A stretch of DNA of 64,000 bases from Flavobacteriaceae bacterium EG-1 (lineage in GTDB: Bacteria > Bacteroidota > Bacteroidia > Flavobacteriales > Flavobacteriaceae): the NCBI RefSeq assembly GCF_009649685.1, contig NZ_WJPK01000003.1:1-64000 (forward strand), written 5' to 3'. Of the stretch, positions 36,056 to 46,317 are shown piece after piece; the stretch's first letter is position 1, and every line of letters starts with the position of its first letter. A model generated the notes under the pieces. It did not search any database. It was not told the origin of the DNA and was given only the letters and a program-made list of their open reading frames with translations. The translations under genes were made by a program, and so were the position numbers.

Positions 36056-37246
36056 ATGAGCAACAAACTATCAGATAGAATAAACAGTCTTACCCCATCA
36101 GCAACATTAGAAATGGCTGCAAAAGCACGTGAATTGAGAGCTTCTGGGAAAGACATCATTGGATTAAGTCTTGGAGAACCTGATTTTAACACTCCAGACT
36201 ATATAAAGGAAGCTGCAAAACAAGCTATAAATGATGATTATAATTCATATACACCGGTAGATGGTTATGTTGAATTAAAGGAAGCTATCATTACCAAGTT
36301 TAAAAGAGATAATAACATTTCTTATGAGCCATCGCAAATAGTCGTTTCAACAGGAGCAAAACAAGCATTATATAACATTGCTCAAGTAATTTTAAATGAA
36401 GGAGATGAAGTTATTTTACCTTGTCCGTATTGGGTAAGTTATAGTGATATTGTAAAACTAGCAGATGGTACGCCAGTTGAAGTACCAACCACCATTGAAA
36501 GTGATTTTAAAATGACAGCTAAGCAGTTAGAGGCTGCAATCACCCCTAAAACTAAGATGTTATGGTACAGTTCTCCTTGTAACCCAAGTGGTTCTATCTA
36601 TAGCAAACAAGAACTACGTGCATTAGCCGATGTTTTACAGAAACACCCACAAATTATTGTGGTTAGTGACGAGATTTATGAGCACATTAATTATGGTGTT
36701 ACAGCACATGCGTCTATGGCAGAATTTGAAGACATGTATGATCGTACCGTAACTGTGAATGGAGTAGCAAAAGCCTTTGCTATGACAGGATGGCGTATTG
36801 GTTATATTGGAGCACCTAGTTATATTGCTAGAGCATGCAACAAGCTTCAAGGACAAGTAACAAGTGGAGCTAATTGTATAGCTCAACGCGCTGTTATTAC
36901 TGCGCTAGTAGAATCACCGGAACGCATTAACTATATGGTTGATGAATTTAAAGAACGTAGAAAGATTATTTTAGGTTTATTAAATAACATTCAAGGTTTT
37001 CAATGCAATGAGCCAGAGGGTGCCTTTTATGTGTACCCAGATGTAACAGCATATTTTGGAAAAACTTTACAAGGTGTTACTATTAACAATGCATCAGATT
37101 TCGCTATGTACCTTTTAGAATACGCCAATGTGGCAACTGTTACTGGTGATGCTTTTGGAAATGGGAATTGTATACGTATTTCATATGCTGCGTCTGAAGA
37201 AAATATAAGAGAAGCAATTAAGCGAATTGAAGATGCTTTGAAATAA
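36056..37246 (+). CDS. Class I PLP-dependent aminotransferase, aspartate-type
   Basis: The 396-residue enzyme matches the aspartate aminotransferase Ib subgroup. Landmarks are LSLGEPDFNTPDYIKEAA at the N-terminus, YTPVDGYVELKEAI, VSTGAKQALYNIAQ, the cofactor-contacting SSPCNPSG, the Asp of VVSDEIYEH, the PLP lysine in VNGVAKAFAMTGWRIGYI, and the substrate Arg in CIRISYAASEENI. It probably transfers amino groups between aspartate and 2-oxoglutarate; related specificities such as prephenate cannot be excluded. It converges on trkH with a 2-base gap. Confidence 0.93.
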   Translation: MSNKLSDRINSLTPSATLEMAAKARELRASGKDIIGLSLGEPDFNTPDYIKEAAKQAINDDYNSYTPVDGYVELKEAIITKFKRDNNISYEPSQIVVSTGAKQALYNIAQVILNEGDEVILPCPYWVSYSDIVKLADGTPVEVPTTIESDFKMTAKQLEAAITPKTKMLWYSSPCNPSGSIYSKQELRALADVLQKHPQIIVVSDEIYEHINYGVTAHASMAEFEDMYDRTVTVNGVAKAFAMTGWRIGYIGAPSYIARACNKLQGQVTSGANCIAQRAVITALVESPERINYMVDEFKERRKIILGLLNNIQGFQCNEPEGAFYVYPDVTAYFGKTLQGVTINNASDFAMYLLEYANVATVTGDAFGNGNCIRISYAASEENIREAIKRIEDALK

Positions 37247-37248
37247 GA

Positions 37249-38742
37249 TTATGTCTTTTTCCAGAAATAGGGAGTTAACAAAATTAAAACTGTAAATAAT
37301 TCTAATCTCCCTAATAACATTAAAAATCCGCACCACCATTTGGCTGGTGCGGGTAATCCACTAAAATTACTTACAGGGTTTAATTCACCAAAGGCTGGAC
37401 CCACATTACCTAATGATGTGGCTGCCCCGCCTATTGCTGTAACAAAATCTACTCCCATCATACCAAGCACCATTGCTCCGATAATAAACAAAAGCATATA
37501 CAGTACAAAAAATGCGATGATATTATAAATAATATCTTGTCCTACTGATTTATCATTGTAACGAACTGGAATTATAGCGTTCGTATGGAGCGTTCGTTTA
37601 AATTCTAATACCCCATTCTTAATAATTAATAGGTGTCGTATTACTTTTATTCCTCCAGCGGTTGATCCCGCAGATCCACCAGCAAACATTAAACCAAAGA
37701 AAAATACCGTTAAAAATGGTGTCCAGCTCGTAAAGTCTGCAGTTACGAATCCCGTTGTAGTTACAACGGCGATTATTTGAAATAAGGCATGTCTAAAAGA
37801 ACTTTCTGCCTTTCCCCAAACCATATTATACCCTGGGGTTTCTTCTGTTAAATTCGCATTAAAATAAATTACTAATGCAGCAATAATAGTAAAAGCTAAC
37901 ACAAACCCACCATAATAACGAAACTCTTCATCTTTAAATACTCGTTGTATTTTACCTTTAAACGCAAAATAACTCAATACAAAATTACTCCCTGCCAAAA
38001 ACATAAATACAATAATAATATATTGAATTACCGGCTGGTTATTCCAATATGCTACGCTAGCGTTTTTTGTAGAGAATCCACCAGTAGAAAGAGTTGCCAA
38101 AGAATGATTAATTGCGTCGAAAAAACTCATACCAGCCAATTTCAACAATAAAGTTTCTGCCAAAGTATAACCTACATAAATCAACCATAATCGCTTGGCT
38201 GTATCTGTAATTCTGGGATGCAATTTATCTCCACTCGGACCTGGAGCTTCGGCAGCAAATAGTTGCATTCCTCCTATACCTAATAACGGCAATATAGCAA
38301 TTGCTAATACAATGATACCCATACCACCAATCCAATGCGTTAGACTTCGCCAAAATAATATTCCTTCCGGCAATGATTCAATATCATTTAGAATTGAAGC
38401 ACCTGTAGTTGTATAACCAGACATTGTTTCAAAAAATGCGTCTGTAACATTAGGAATTGCTTCAGAAAACAGATATGGGGTTATACCTGAAATTGTCATC
38501 ACCAGCCAACCAAAAGTAACAATAATATAGCCTTCTTTCTTTTTAACAACTTTTCTATGATCTTTTGTATAAATCATAGCCATTATTCCAATAAACAAAG
38601 TTGTTAGTGCGGCAGTTAAAAGACTTAGAGTTGCCCCATCATCATAAATACCACTAACAAGGGTTGCCAATAGCATAAAGAAGCCATTGCAGAGTAGCAA
38701 CAAACCCATGAGATGAACAATTATTTTAACGTTCAAACTCAT
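37249..38742 (-). CDS. trkH: TrkH-type potassium uptake channel subunit
   Basis: The 497-residue membrane protein has four pore-loop repeats, each with a selectivity-filter-like segment: SGYTTTGASIL, LATLSTGGFSTKN, VVTTTGFVTADF and TSLGNVGPAFG. This is the TrkH/KtrB superfamily pattern, and the length fits TrkH. It works with the cytoplasmic gating subunit TrkA, encoded 2 bases upstream on the same strand. The pair should import K+ driven by the proton or ion gradient. Confidence 0.96.
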   Translation of the reverse strand: MSLNVKIIVHLMGLLLLCNGFFMLLATLVSGIYDDGATLSLLTAALTTLFIGIMAMIYTKDHRKVVKKKEGYIIVTFGWLVMTISGITPYLFSEAIPNVTDAFFETMSGYTTTGASILNDIESLPEGILFWRSLTHWIGGMGIIVLAIAILPLLGIGGMQLFAAEAPGPSGDKLHPRITDTAKRLWLIYVGYTLAETLLLKLAGMSFFDAINHSLATLSTGGFSTKNASVAYWNNQPVIQYIIIVFMFLAGSNFVLSYFAFKGKIQRVFKDEEFRYYGGFVLAFTIIAALVIYFNANLTEETPGYNMVWGKAESSFRHALFQIIAVVTTTGFVTADFTSWTPFLTVFFFGLMFAGGSAGSTAGGIKVIRHLLIIKNGVLEFKRTLHTNAIIPVRYNDKSVGQDIIYNIIAFFVLYMLLFIIGAMVLGMMGVDFVTAIGGAATSLGNVGPAFGELNPVSNFSGLPAPAKWWCGFLMLLGRLELFTVLILLTPYFWKKT

Positions 38743-38744
38743 AA

Positions 38745-40094
38745 TTAAAGAAATAATTTTTCAATTTTCGGTATTGCTTCTGGCAAGCAGCAAACTACAA
38801 CTCTATCGCCAGCTTGTATAAGAAAATCACCTAATGCAATTTTACCCGTTTCTCCTCGTACCACCCCTCCTATCGTAGCTGATTTAGGAAAATTTAGTTC
38901 ACGTATAATGCGTCCTGTAACTTTTGACTTCGGCTTAACAACAAACTCTAAAATTTCAGCATTTAAACTATTTAATCGCATAAGAGCTACTACTTCCCCT
39001 TTACGTATGTGTCTAAAAATATTATTTGCAGCTAGTAACTTTTTATTAATTAAGGTATCTATTCCTATAGAGTGCGATAATTGAAAATAATCCATATTTT
39101 CAACTAAGGCAATGGTCTTTTTTATATTTTTTGATTTGGCTACCAAACAAGACATAATATTAGTTTCTGAATTTCCAGTAACTGCTATAAATGCATCCAT
39201 GGAATCTAAACTTTCTTCGTCTAACAATTCTACATTCCTACCATCTCCATTAATTATTAATGCATTGGGTAAATCATCTGCCAAATCAATAGATTTCTCT
39301 TTATTCTTTTCGATTAATTTAACATTAAACTTACTTGCACATAAATCTCTAGCAGTTTTAAAGCCTACTTTACTACCACCTAAGATCATAACATTTTTTA
39401 TATCTTCATTTCTTTTCCCAGTAAGTTTATACAATTCATCAACACCTTCTTTGGTGGTTATAAAATATACTTGATCACCAGGTTTAAAGATTGTATCACC
39501 ACGTGGTATTAAAGTACGTTGTGTCCCGGTCCTTTTTAGAGCAATAGGCATGAAATTAAGTTCAGGAAAAATCTGTGCCGCTTCTTTTACACTTTTACCT
39601 ACAAATGGTGCAGATTTTGGCAAAGAAACCCCTACCATAATTAACTTACCTTCTTCAAACTCATAAGTATCATTAAAGCCCGATTTATTCAATAACATTT
39701 GAATTTCCGTTGCTGCCAATTCTTCAGGTGAAATCAATTCATCTATTCCTAACTCTTCAAACTTTACAAGTTCTTTATTATCAATAAATTCAGTATTCGA
39801 TATTCTGGCTATTGTTCTATTACAACCTAGCTGTTTCGCCAACATACATAATGTTAAATTGGTAGTTTCTGAAGAAGTAACCCCAATAACCATATCTGAT
39901 TTAGCTACGTCAGCATCCAGTAATAATGATACAGAGGTTGCATCACCTCTTATAACCCGAATATCAAGGTGAGTATCAGCATATGCAAGACTTTCCTTGT
40001 CGGTATCAATTAAAGTAATATTCTGTGATTCAAATGATAGTAATTTTGCTAAATGAAAACCTACTTCACCAGCTCCTGCTATTAAGATTTTCAT
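38745..40094 (-). CDS. trkA: Trk potassium transporter regulatory subunit
   Basis: TrkA is a 449-residue cytoplasmic protein with two RCK units. Each has a Rossmann nucleotide-binding fold (MKILIAGAGEVGFHLAKLL at the N-terminus and NVMILGGSKVGFKTARDL near residue 232) followed by a TrkA_C domain. Binding of NAD(H) or ATP/ADP gates TrkH. It is the first gene of trkA-trkH and diverges from ubiE/menG across about 245 bases. Confidence 0.96.
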   Translation of the reverse strand: MKILIAGAGEVGFHLAKLLSFESQNITLIDTDKESLAYADTHLDIRVIRGDATSVSLLLDADVAKSDMVIGVTSSETTNLTLCMLAKQLGCNRTIARISNTEFIDNKELVKFEELGIDELISPEELAATEIQMLLNKSGFNDTYEFEEGKLIMVGVSLPKSAPFVGKSVKEAAQIFPELNFMPIALKRTGTQRTLIPRGDTIFKPGDQVYFITTKEGVDELYKLTGKRNEDIKNVMILGGSKVGFKTARDLCASKFNVKLIEKNKEKSIDLADDLPNALIINGDGRNVELLDEESLDSMDAFIAVTGNSETNIMSCLVAKSKNIKKTIALVENMDYFQLSHSIGIDTLINKKLLAANNIFRHIRKGEVVALMRLNSLNAEILEFVVKPKSKVTGRIIRELNFPKSATIGGVVRGETGKIALGDFLIQAGDRVVVCCLPEAIPKIEKLFL

Positions 40095-40316
40095 CTAATA
40101 AAATGTTTTTTGATTTTAAGGTTCTATTTAACCAAATTCAACAATTGAGATAAATCTTATGTACTACAAACAAGTCTTCAACTCATATGGTACAATCAAT
40201 TTTCAGGTCAAAATTACGTAATTATTCGGTTTTGATTATAAAAATCCTATTTATAATAAGTTGTTATAACTCAACTATAAACAGCGTATAACAAACGTAA
40301 AATAGTGCTTATATCG

Positions 40317-40324
40317 TATCTTTG
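40317..40324 (+). promoter_or_regulatory. Candidate -7 element of ubiE/menG
   Basis: TATCTTTG fits TAnnTTTG and lies 15 bases before the chosen ATG (40340). No clear -33 TTG is present; instead an 8-bp inverted repeat (40261-40268 with 40287-40294) covers the place where it would be. Confidence 0.4.
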
Positions 40325-40339
40325 GACCAAAATTATGCG

Positions 40340-41068
40340 ATGGCAGAAAATGTTACTCCTTATAAAGATTCAGAATTAGGTAAAAAAGAACAGGTTACAA
40401 GAATGTTCGATAACATTTCTAAAAATTATGATGGATTAAACCGTGTAATTTCTTTTGGGATAGATATTAAATGGCGAAAGCAAGTGGTAGCTATTATAAC
40501 CAAAAACAAACCGGATTCTATTTTGGATATAGCAACCGGTACTGGAGACTTAGCTATTAATTTAGTTCAAACTGGAGCTACAAAGGTTATTGGTCTAGAT
40601 ATATCACCAGGCATGTTAGATATAGGTAAGCAAAAAGTTCAAGAAAAAAAACTTAATGATAAAGTAGAAATGATTCTTGGGGATAGTGAGAATCTACCTT
40701 TTGAAGCTAATTCTTTTGATGCAGTTACAGTTGCCTTTGGGGTTCGTAATTTTGAAAATTTAGAAAAAGGCTTACATGAAATTTTTAGAGTATTGAAACC
40801 TAAAGGCACTTTTGTAATCCTGGAAACCTCGGTTCCCACGAAGTTTCCATACAAACAAGGGCACAAATTTTATACAAAATACATAATGTCTACTATTGGT
40901 AGACTATTTTCAAAAGACGCCTCTGCTTACACTTACTTAAGTGAATCTGCATCGATTTTTCCACATGGTGAAGATTTCAACAATATTTTGAGAAAAACGG
41001 GGTTTATAGGTGTAGAGAACAGACCTCAAACGTTTGGGGTCGCATCAATATATGTTGCCACAAAATAA
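40340..41068 (+). CDS. ubiE: Demethylmenaquinone (UbiE-type) methyltransferase
   Basis: The enzyme (UbiE/MenG) adds the last methyl group to menaquinone, the quinone used by Nqr and other respiratory enzymes in this phylum. The ATG at 40340 gives [19 protein letters not shown] and 242 residues; a TTG at 40322 would add six residues and overlap the -7 element. Landmarks are [20 protein letters not shown], the SAM site [26 protein letters not shown] and [14 protein letters not shown]. porT follows after 4 bases, a pairing I recall from other flavobacteria. Confidence 0.96.
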   Translation: MAENVTPYKDSELGKKEQVTRMFDNISKNYDGLNRVISFGIDIKWRKQVVAIITKNKPDSILDIATGTGDLAINLVQTGATKVIGLDISPGMLDIGKQKVQEKKLNDKVEMILGDSENLPFEANSFDAVTVAFGVRNFENLEKGLHEIFRVLKPKGTFVILETSVPTKFPYKQGHKFYTKYIMSTIGRLFSKDASAYTYLSESASIFPHGEDFNNILRKTGFIGVENRPQTFGVASIYVATK

Positions 41069-41072
41069 ACCA

Positions 41073-41792
41073 ATGAAGTACTTTCTTTTTATATTAATTG
41101 GCACAATGCTGTTAAGCCAGCCATTAACTGCCCAGTTTAAAGAAAACCCAATACTAAACTTAGAGAACAAAGACAAGAAGTTCTTAAATTATGGGTATTT
41201 CTTAGGATTTAATCAGTACGATTTTAAGTTTGACTATATTAACAATAGAGGCATAAATCTTACAGATATCTTAGTAGATAAGTCTATGGGCTTTAATGTA
41301 GGATTAATAGGTGAAATGAATATTAATGAGTTTATTGATATACGTTTTGAACCAGGTCTACATTATACACAAAGAACCTTAGGTTTTCCTGGTTTTGACA
41401 ATACAGATGAGGGTAAGAGAGATGCATTTCGAGATATTAAATCTACTTATATCAACTTCCCAATATTATTAAAATTAAGTACGAGAAGATTTGGAAATTG
41501 GAAGCCTTTTATTATCGGAGGTGTTTCTAGAACCTTAAATTTAGGAAGTAATGAAACTAGCCTAGATGATAATAGTAGCGGAACATTTAGAATGAAAAAA
41601 TGGGTTAATAATTATGAAATGGGGTTTGGAATAGATTTTTATCTAGAGTATTTTAAATTCACACCTTCAATTCGAGGGGTTTTCGCTATTAATGATGAGT
41701 TAGTTCGAGACGCAGATGTCAATAGTCCATGGACAGGTAATGTTGATGCTATGCGTTCACGTGGTTTATTTATTAATTTTACATTTGAGTAA
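41073..41792 (+). CDS. porT: PorT-type outer-membrane beta-barrel protein of the T9SS
   Basis: The ATG at 41073 gives a signal peptide (MKYFLFILIGTMLLSQPLTAQ) and 239 residues; the earlier GTG at 41034 would overlap ubiE. The mature protein is a small barrel with alternating aromatic residues (YFLGFNQYDFKF, IRFEPGLHYTQRTLGF, INFPILLKLSTRRFGNWKPFIIGG) and an aromatic C-terminal residue pattern (LFINFTFE). PorT/SprT is needed for type IX secretion and gliding in relatives, and I recall the ubiE-porT-trmH order from flavobacteria. It is likely co-transcribed with ubiE. Confidence 0.88.
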   Translation: MKYFLFILIGTMLLSQPLTAQFKENPILNLENKDKKFLNYGYFLGFNQYDFKFDYINNRGINLTDILVDKSMGFNVGLIGEMNINEFIDIRFEPGLHYTQRTLGFPGFDNTDEGKRDAFRDIKSTYINFPILLKLSTRRFGNWKPFIIGGVSRTLNLGSNETSLDDNSSGTFRMKKWVNNYEMGFGIDFYLEYFKFTPSIRGVFAINDELVRDADVNSPWTGNVDAMRSRGLFINFTFE

Positions 41793-41802
41793 ATTACCTC
41801 AT

Positions 41803-42525
41803 CTATCCTCTTCTAATTTCGCTTAAGAAAATTGCTGTTGCGGTGGCTACATTTAGGCTTTCTGTTTTAGAATTACCAAAATGCGGTATACTTATTCTGT
41901 TGGTACAGATTGCATCAATTTTATTTGATATGCCGTTTGCTTCATTACCCATGACCAGAATTCCTGATTCATTAAAATCTTGCTTATAACAGTTCTTACC
42001 ATCCATAAAAGTACCAAATATAGGTACATCTGCATTTTTTAAAACATTAAATAAATCATCATACACAATATTCATTCTAGCAATTGAACCCATCGTAGCC
42101 TGCAAAACTTTAGGATTATAACAATCAACAGTATTTTTAGAGCACAACAAATTGCTAATTCCAAACCAATCACACAACCTAATAATCGTTCCTAAATTTC
42201 CTGGATCAGAAACGTCATCAAGTGCAACTACCCAGTTTGAAAAATCGATTGTTTTTGGTTTTGGAATTTCAAAAATACCTAAAACCTTATTTGGAGATTT
42301 TAAATTACTAATTTGTTTTAACTCTTTTTCTGTAATTTGTTGAATTAAGGATTCATCTACATTAAAAAGAGAAGAATCAGTTGTATAAACTTGATAACTT
42401 AAAATATCAGACTTTAATAATTCTCTAACTGTCTTTACACCTTCGACTACAAAAAGTGAATGTTGAGATCGGTACTTTTTTTGTAGAAGACTTTTTATAA
42501 GTTTTATTTGGCTTTTAACAACCAT
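41803..42525 (-). CDS. TrmH/SpoU family RNA 2'-O-methyltransferase
   Basis: The 240-residue protein has an N-terminal RNA-binding substrate domain and a SPOUT knot domain. The three SpoU motifs are visible: LDDVSDPGNLGTIIRLCDWFGI, ILVMGNEANGIS and ISIPHFGNSKTESLNVATATAIFL. It methylates a ribose in rRNA or tRNA; the exact site is unknown. It converges with porT 10 bases away. Its start overlaps longer readings of the outer-membrane gene on the other strand, which is one reason to start that gene at 42553. Confidence 0.93.
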   Translation of the reverse strand: MVVKSQIKLIKSLLQKKYRSQHSLFVVEGVKTVRELLKSDILSYQVYTTDSSLFNVDESLIQQITEKELKQISNLKSPNKVLGIFEIPKPKTIDFSNWVVALDDVSDPGNLGTIIRLCDWFGISNLLCSKNTVDCYNPKVLQATMGSIARMNIVYDDLFNVLKNADVPIFGTFMDGKNCYKQDFNESGILVMGNEANGISNKIDAICTNRISIPHFGNSKTESLNVATATAIFLSEIRRG

Positions 42526-42552
42526 GCAAATAATGTATTTTTGATTTTTAAT

Positions 42553-45153
42553 ATGTATAACCCCTCATTTTTTAGAGATAACTTTGCTAAAATAAGTCTA
42601 TTATTTTTAGCTATATTCTTGGCGTCTTGTAATACCTTAAAACGTGTTGACGATAATGAGCTTTTAATTATAAAGAATACTATATATGCCGACAGCTTAA
42701 AAATTAGCAATGAAGATGTTAACAGTTTAATAGTACAAAAGCCAAATAGCGCATTATTAGGATATCCGTTACGACTCAACTTATTTAACCTAGCAAAAGA
42801 GAATCCAGATTCTTCCTACAATGAATGGTTGTATCGAAAAGATAAAAGAGAAGAACGATTAAACAAAATTCTTTCAAAAAAACAAGTGCGTAGGCTCGGT
42901 GAGTCTTTTGTAGTGAAAGGCGTTCATGATTGGCTCAAAAAAATCGGAGAACCACCCTCAGTATTAGATTCTACACAAACATTAAGAACATTAACAAGAC
43001 TTAAAGCATATTATCATAGTAAGGGTTATTTTAATAATACAGCATCTTTTACAATTGACAGTTTAATAAAGAAAAAACGAATTGGTGTAAATTATAATAT
43101 AGCATTAGGCAAACCTTATATTATTGACACTTTAACTCAGAAAATAAGTTCGCCTGCCTTAGATTCAATTTATCAATTAAATGCAGATAAATCTCATGTT
43201 ATTCCAGGTGAGAAATTTGACATTGATAATTTTAATAACGAACGAGAACGTTTAACCTCGTTATTCAGAAATACTGGTGTTTATAATTTTCAAGAAAGCT
43301 CCATTTCTTACACAATAGAAAGAGATACATTCAAATTTAGAGATGACCAAGGAATGGATATTCAATTAAACATTGAAGATCAAAGACGAAGAGGTGAAGG
43401 TGTGGCTACAACTTCAAAATATGAAGTTCATCGTTTTAAAAATATAAATATTCATACAGATTATGATTTTAGTGGAGAAGAAAATGAGGAATTCATTCGA
43501 TATAAAGATTATACAATTTTCTATAGAGATAAATTACGCTTTAAACCAAAAACACTAGCTAATGCAATATTTTTTAATAAAGATAGTGTTTACCGAGATA
43601 TTGATCGAGTAAGAACAAATAGGCAAATTGCCAATCTTAATGTTTTTCGCTATCCAACTATTTCTTATGAACAAGATTCTGAAAAGCCAAGTGACTTAAC
43701 CGCAAATATTTATCTACAGTCAAGACCAAAATATTCATTAGGGTCAGATTTTGACATAAATCATTCAAATATTCAAAGAGTTGGACTAGCTTATAGTCCA
43801 TCATTACAAGCTCGTAATATTTTTAAAGGAGCTGAAAATTTAAGTTTAACCGGACGATTAAGTATTGGTAATTCACGAGACGAATCTATAATTGATAAGC
43901 AATTCTTTAATATTTTAGAATTTGGAGCTGACTTAAATCTAAACTTCCCTAGAATTTGGCTTCCCTTTATCAATACAGATAAAATAATTCCAAGTTATAC
44001 TTTACCACGAACTCGAATGTCTATTGGAGCCAGTGCTCAACAAAACATTGGTTTAGACAAACAAACCTTTAATACGGTCTTAGGCTACAACTGGACACCA
44101 TCCGATTTTAAAAAACACAATGTTGAACTATTAAATGTGCAATTTGTTAGAAATGTCAATCAAGAGCGATTTTTTAATGTATACACCAATTCATTTTCCA
44201 CTTTAAATGATATTGCCACAAGTACTACCTCATATGATTATATAACAGTTGCACCTGAGCTTTTTGACATTGAAGATGATAATGACACACAACTATCAAT
44301 TCCTGATGGCGCAAATGATTTTATTACTCAAATTGAAAATGGAACTCTAGGCAGTACAACTGAAGATTTCGTTGATGTAATTAATATAAAAGAACGACGT
44401 GACAGACTAACACAAAACAATTTAATTTTCGCAACCAATTACACATTAAATCTCACAAACAGAAATGGTTTAACAGACAATCAGTTCTACTCTTTTCGTT
44501 TTAAGGTAGAAAGTGCTGGAAATTTACTTTCAGGATTATCCTACCTTTTACCTTTTAGTGAAGATGATAATGGTGACCTTCTAGTTTTTAATGTGCCTTA
44601 CTCTCAATACATAAAAACCGAATTTGACTATGTAAAATATTGGGACCTTTCAAAATCTCAAGTATTAGCACTTCGAACTTTCTTTGGAATCGCAGTACCT
44701 TATGGTAATGCAGATAATATTCCATTTGTTAGAAGTTATTTTGCAGGTGGTTCAAATGATATCAGAGCATGGACACCATATTCATTAGGCCCAGGACGAA
44801 CAGATGCAATAAATGATTTTAATGAGGCTAATTTAAAAATGGCCCTTAACCTTGAATATAGGTTTCCTATAGTTGGTGATATTAATGGAGCTCTTTTTGC
44901 AGATGCAGGTAATATTTGGAACGTTTTTGACAATGTAGAGGATCCAGACGCCACTTTCAATGGCATTAGCTCATTAGGTGATATAGCATTAGGTACTGGT
45001 TTTGGTGTCCGTTACGATTTCACCTACTTTTTATTTCGATTAGATCTTGGTTTCAAAACCTATAATCCAGCAGAAGAGATGTCAAAACGTTGGTTTAGAG
45101 ACTATAATTTCGCTAATTCTGTACTTCAGATTGGAATCAATTATCCTTTTTAA
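42553..45153 (+). CDS. Lipidated BamA/TamA-family outer-membrane barrel (TamL-like)
   Basis: The ATG at 42553 gives a signal with lipobox (ISLLFLAIFLASC) and 866 residues; the frame upstream overlaps the minus-strand methyltransferase. POTRA-like repeats fill the first half (IKNTIYADSLKIS; LTRLKAYYHSKGYFNNTASF; VRTNRQIANLNVFRYP). The C-terminal bacterial surface antigen (D15) barrel includes RSYFAGGSNDIRAW, the L6-loop-like motif with its conserved Arg, and ALNLEYRFPIVGDINGALFADAGN. It ends VLQIGINYPF with a terminal Phe. A lipidated BamA homologue is characteristic of Bacteroidota (TamL); it may help assemble outer-membrane proteins. No tamB gene is adjacent. Confidence 0.9.
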   Translation: MYNPSFFRDNFAKISLLFLAIFLASCNTLKRVDDNELLIIKNTIYADSLKISNEDVNSLIVQKPNSALLGYPLRLNLFNLAKENPDSSYNEWLYRKDKREERLNKILSKKQVRRLGESFVVKGVHDWLKKIGEPPSVLDSTQTLRTLTRLKAYYHSKGYFNNTASFTIDSLIKKKRIGVNYNIALGKPYIIDTLTQKISSPALDSIYQLNADKSHVIPGEKFDIDNFNNERERLTSLFRNTGVYNFQESSISYTIERDTFKFRDDQGMDIQLNIEDQRRRGEGVATTSKYEVHRFKNINIHTDYDFSGEENEEFIRYKDYTIFYRDKLRFKPKTLANAIFFNKDSVYRDIDRVRTNRQIANLNVFRYPTISYEQDSEKPSDLTANIYLQSRPKYSLGSDFDINHSNIQRVGLAYSPSLQARNIFKGAENLSLTGRLSIGNSRDESIIDKQFFNILEFGADLNLNFPRIWLPFINTDKIIPSYTLPRTRMSIGASAQQNIGLDKQTFNTVLGYNWTPSDFKKHNVELLNVQFVRNVNQERFFNVYTNSFSTLNDIATSTTSYDYITVAPELFDIEDDNDTQLSIPDGANDFITQIENGTLGSTTEDFVDVINIKERRDRLTQNNLIFATNYTLNLTNRNGLTDNQFYSFRFKVESAGNLLSGLSYLLPFSEDDNGDLLVFNVPYSQYIKTEFDYVKYWDLSKSQVLALRTFFGIAVPYGNADNIPFVRSYFAGGSNDIRAWTPYSLGPGRTDAINDFNEANLKMALNLEYRFPIVGDINGALFADAGNIWNVFDNVEDPDATFNGISSLGDIALGTGFGVRYDFTYFLFRLDLGFKTYNPAEEMSKRWFRDYNFANSVLQIGINYPF

Positions 45154-45156
45154 CGA

Positions 45157-45190
45157 TTGGTGTCTAGAGCTAAATATTTTATTACATTTG
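45157..45190 (+). promoter_or_regulatory. Candidate promoter of fbaA
   Basis: TTG at 45157-45159 and TACATTTG at 45183-45190 are 23 bases apart, at the upper limit of the flavobacterial pattern. The ATG is at 45216, leaving a leader of about 20 bases. Confidence 0.5.
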
Positions 45191-45215
45191 TCGCTTAACA
45201 TAAAAAGAAGAAAAT

Positions 45216-46283
45216 ATGTCCCATAATATAAAGGCAGGTGTTGCCACTGGTGATGAAGTTCAAGCAATTTTCAACTATGCAAAAGAGAAAGGGTTTGCTT
45301 TACCCGCTGTAAATGTAATTGGTTCAGATACCATAAATGGTGTTTTAGAAACTGCAGCGAGTTTAAATGCACCAGTAATTATTCAATTCTCAAATGGTGG
45401 TGCACAATTTAATGCTGGTAAAGGGCTCTCTAATGAAGGGCAAAGAGCTGCAATTGTTGGTGCAGTTGCTGGCGCTAAACATGTACATGAATTAGCAGAA
45501 GCATATGGGGCTACTGTTATTTTGCATACAGATCATTGTGCTAAAAAATTACTTCCTTGGATTGATGGTTTATTGGAGGCAAGTGAAAAGCATTTCGCAG
45601 AAACTGGCAAATCACTTTTCAGTTCGCATATGATTGATTTGTCAGAAGAACCAATTGAAGAGAACATTGAAATTTGCAAGGGATATTTAGAACGCATGAA
45701 TAAAATGGGTATGACCCTTGAAATAGAATTAGGAATTACAGGTGGTGAAGAAGATGGTGTAGATAATTCAGACGTTGACGATTCAAAGTTATACACACAA
45801 CCTGAAGAAGTAGCATATGCATATGAGGAGTTATCCAAAATAAGTCCTAAATTCACTATTGCAGCTGCATTTGGCAACGTTCATGGTGTATACAAACCTG
45901 GTAATGTAAAACTGACACCAAAAATTTTAAAGAATTCTCAAGAGTTTATTTCTAAAAAATATGGTGTTGAACATAATCATATCGATTTTGTATTTCATGG
46001 TGGATCAGGATCAACAGTAGAAGAAATTAGAGAAGGAATTAGTTATGGTGTAATTAAAATGAATATTGATACCGACTTACAATATGCTTTTCTAGCAGGT
46101 GTAAGAGACTACATTCAAGGTAAAAAAGATTATCTTCAAAGTCAAATTGGGAATCCTGATGGCGCTGATGAACCAAACAAAAAACATTATGATCCACGCG
46201 TTTGGTTGCGTGAGGGAGAAAAGTCTTTTGTTGAGCGATTAAAAAAAGCCTTTGAAGATCTTAATAATATTAATACCTTGTAA
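45216..46283 (+). CDS. fbaA: Class II fructose-bisphosphate aldolase
   Basis: The zinc-dependent enzyme cleaves fructose 1,6-bisphosphate to two triose phosphates. The 355-residue protein fits the FbaA subgroup. Landmarks are LPAVNVIGSDTINGVLETA, VILHTDHCAKKLLPWIDGL (catalytic Asp and first zinc His), SSHMIDLSEEPIEEN, LEIELGITGGEEDGVDNS, and zinc ligands in AAFGNVHGVYKPG and DFVFHGGSGS, then KMNIDTDLQYAF. It has its own candidate promoter and is followed 34 bases later by accD. Confidence 0.97.
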   Translation: MSHNIKAGVATGDEVQAIFNYAKEKGFALPAVNVIGSDTINGVLETAASLNAPVIIQFSNGGAQFNAGKGLSNEGQRAAIVGAVAGAKHVHELAEAYGATVILHTDHCAKKLLPWIDGLLEASEKHFAETGKSLFSSHMIDLSEEPIEENIEICKGYLERMNKMGMTLEIELGITGGEEDGVDNSDVDDSKLYTQPEEVAYAYEELSKISPKFTIAAAFGNVHGVYKPGNVKLTPKILKNSQEFISKKYGVEHNHIDFVFHGGSGSTVEEIREGISYGVIKMNIDTDLQYAFLAGVRDYIQGKKDYLQSQIGNPDGADEPNKKHYDPRVWLREGEKSFVERLKKAFEDLNNINTL

Positions 46284-46317
46284 TAGGTAGATTTCCAAAA
46301 CTATTTAACGCTAAATA

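Noticed and set aside
37340-38416. Plus-strand frames within trkH
   Set aside because: They lie entirely opposite a well-conserved membrane protein gene and have no family resemblance.
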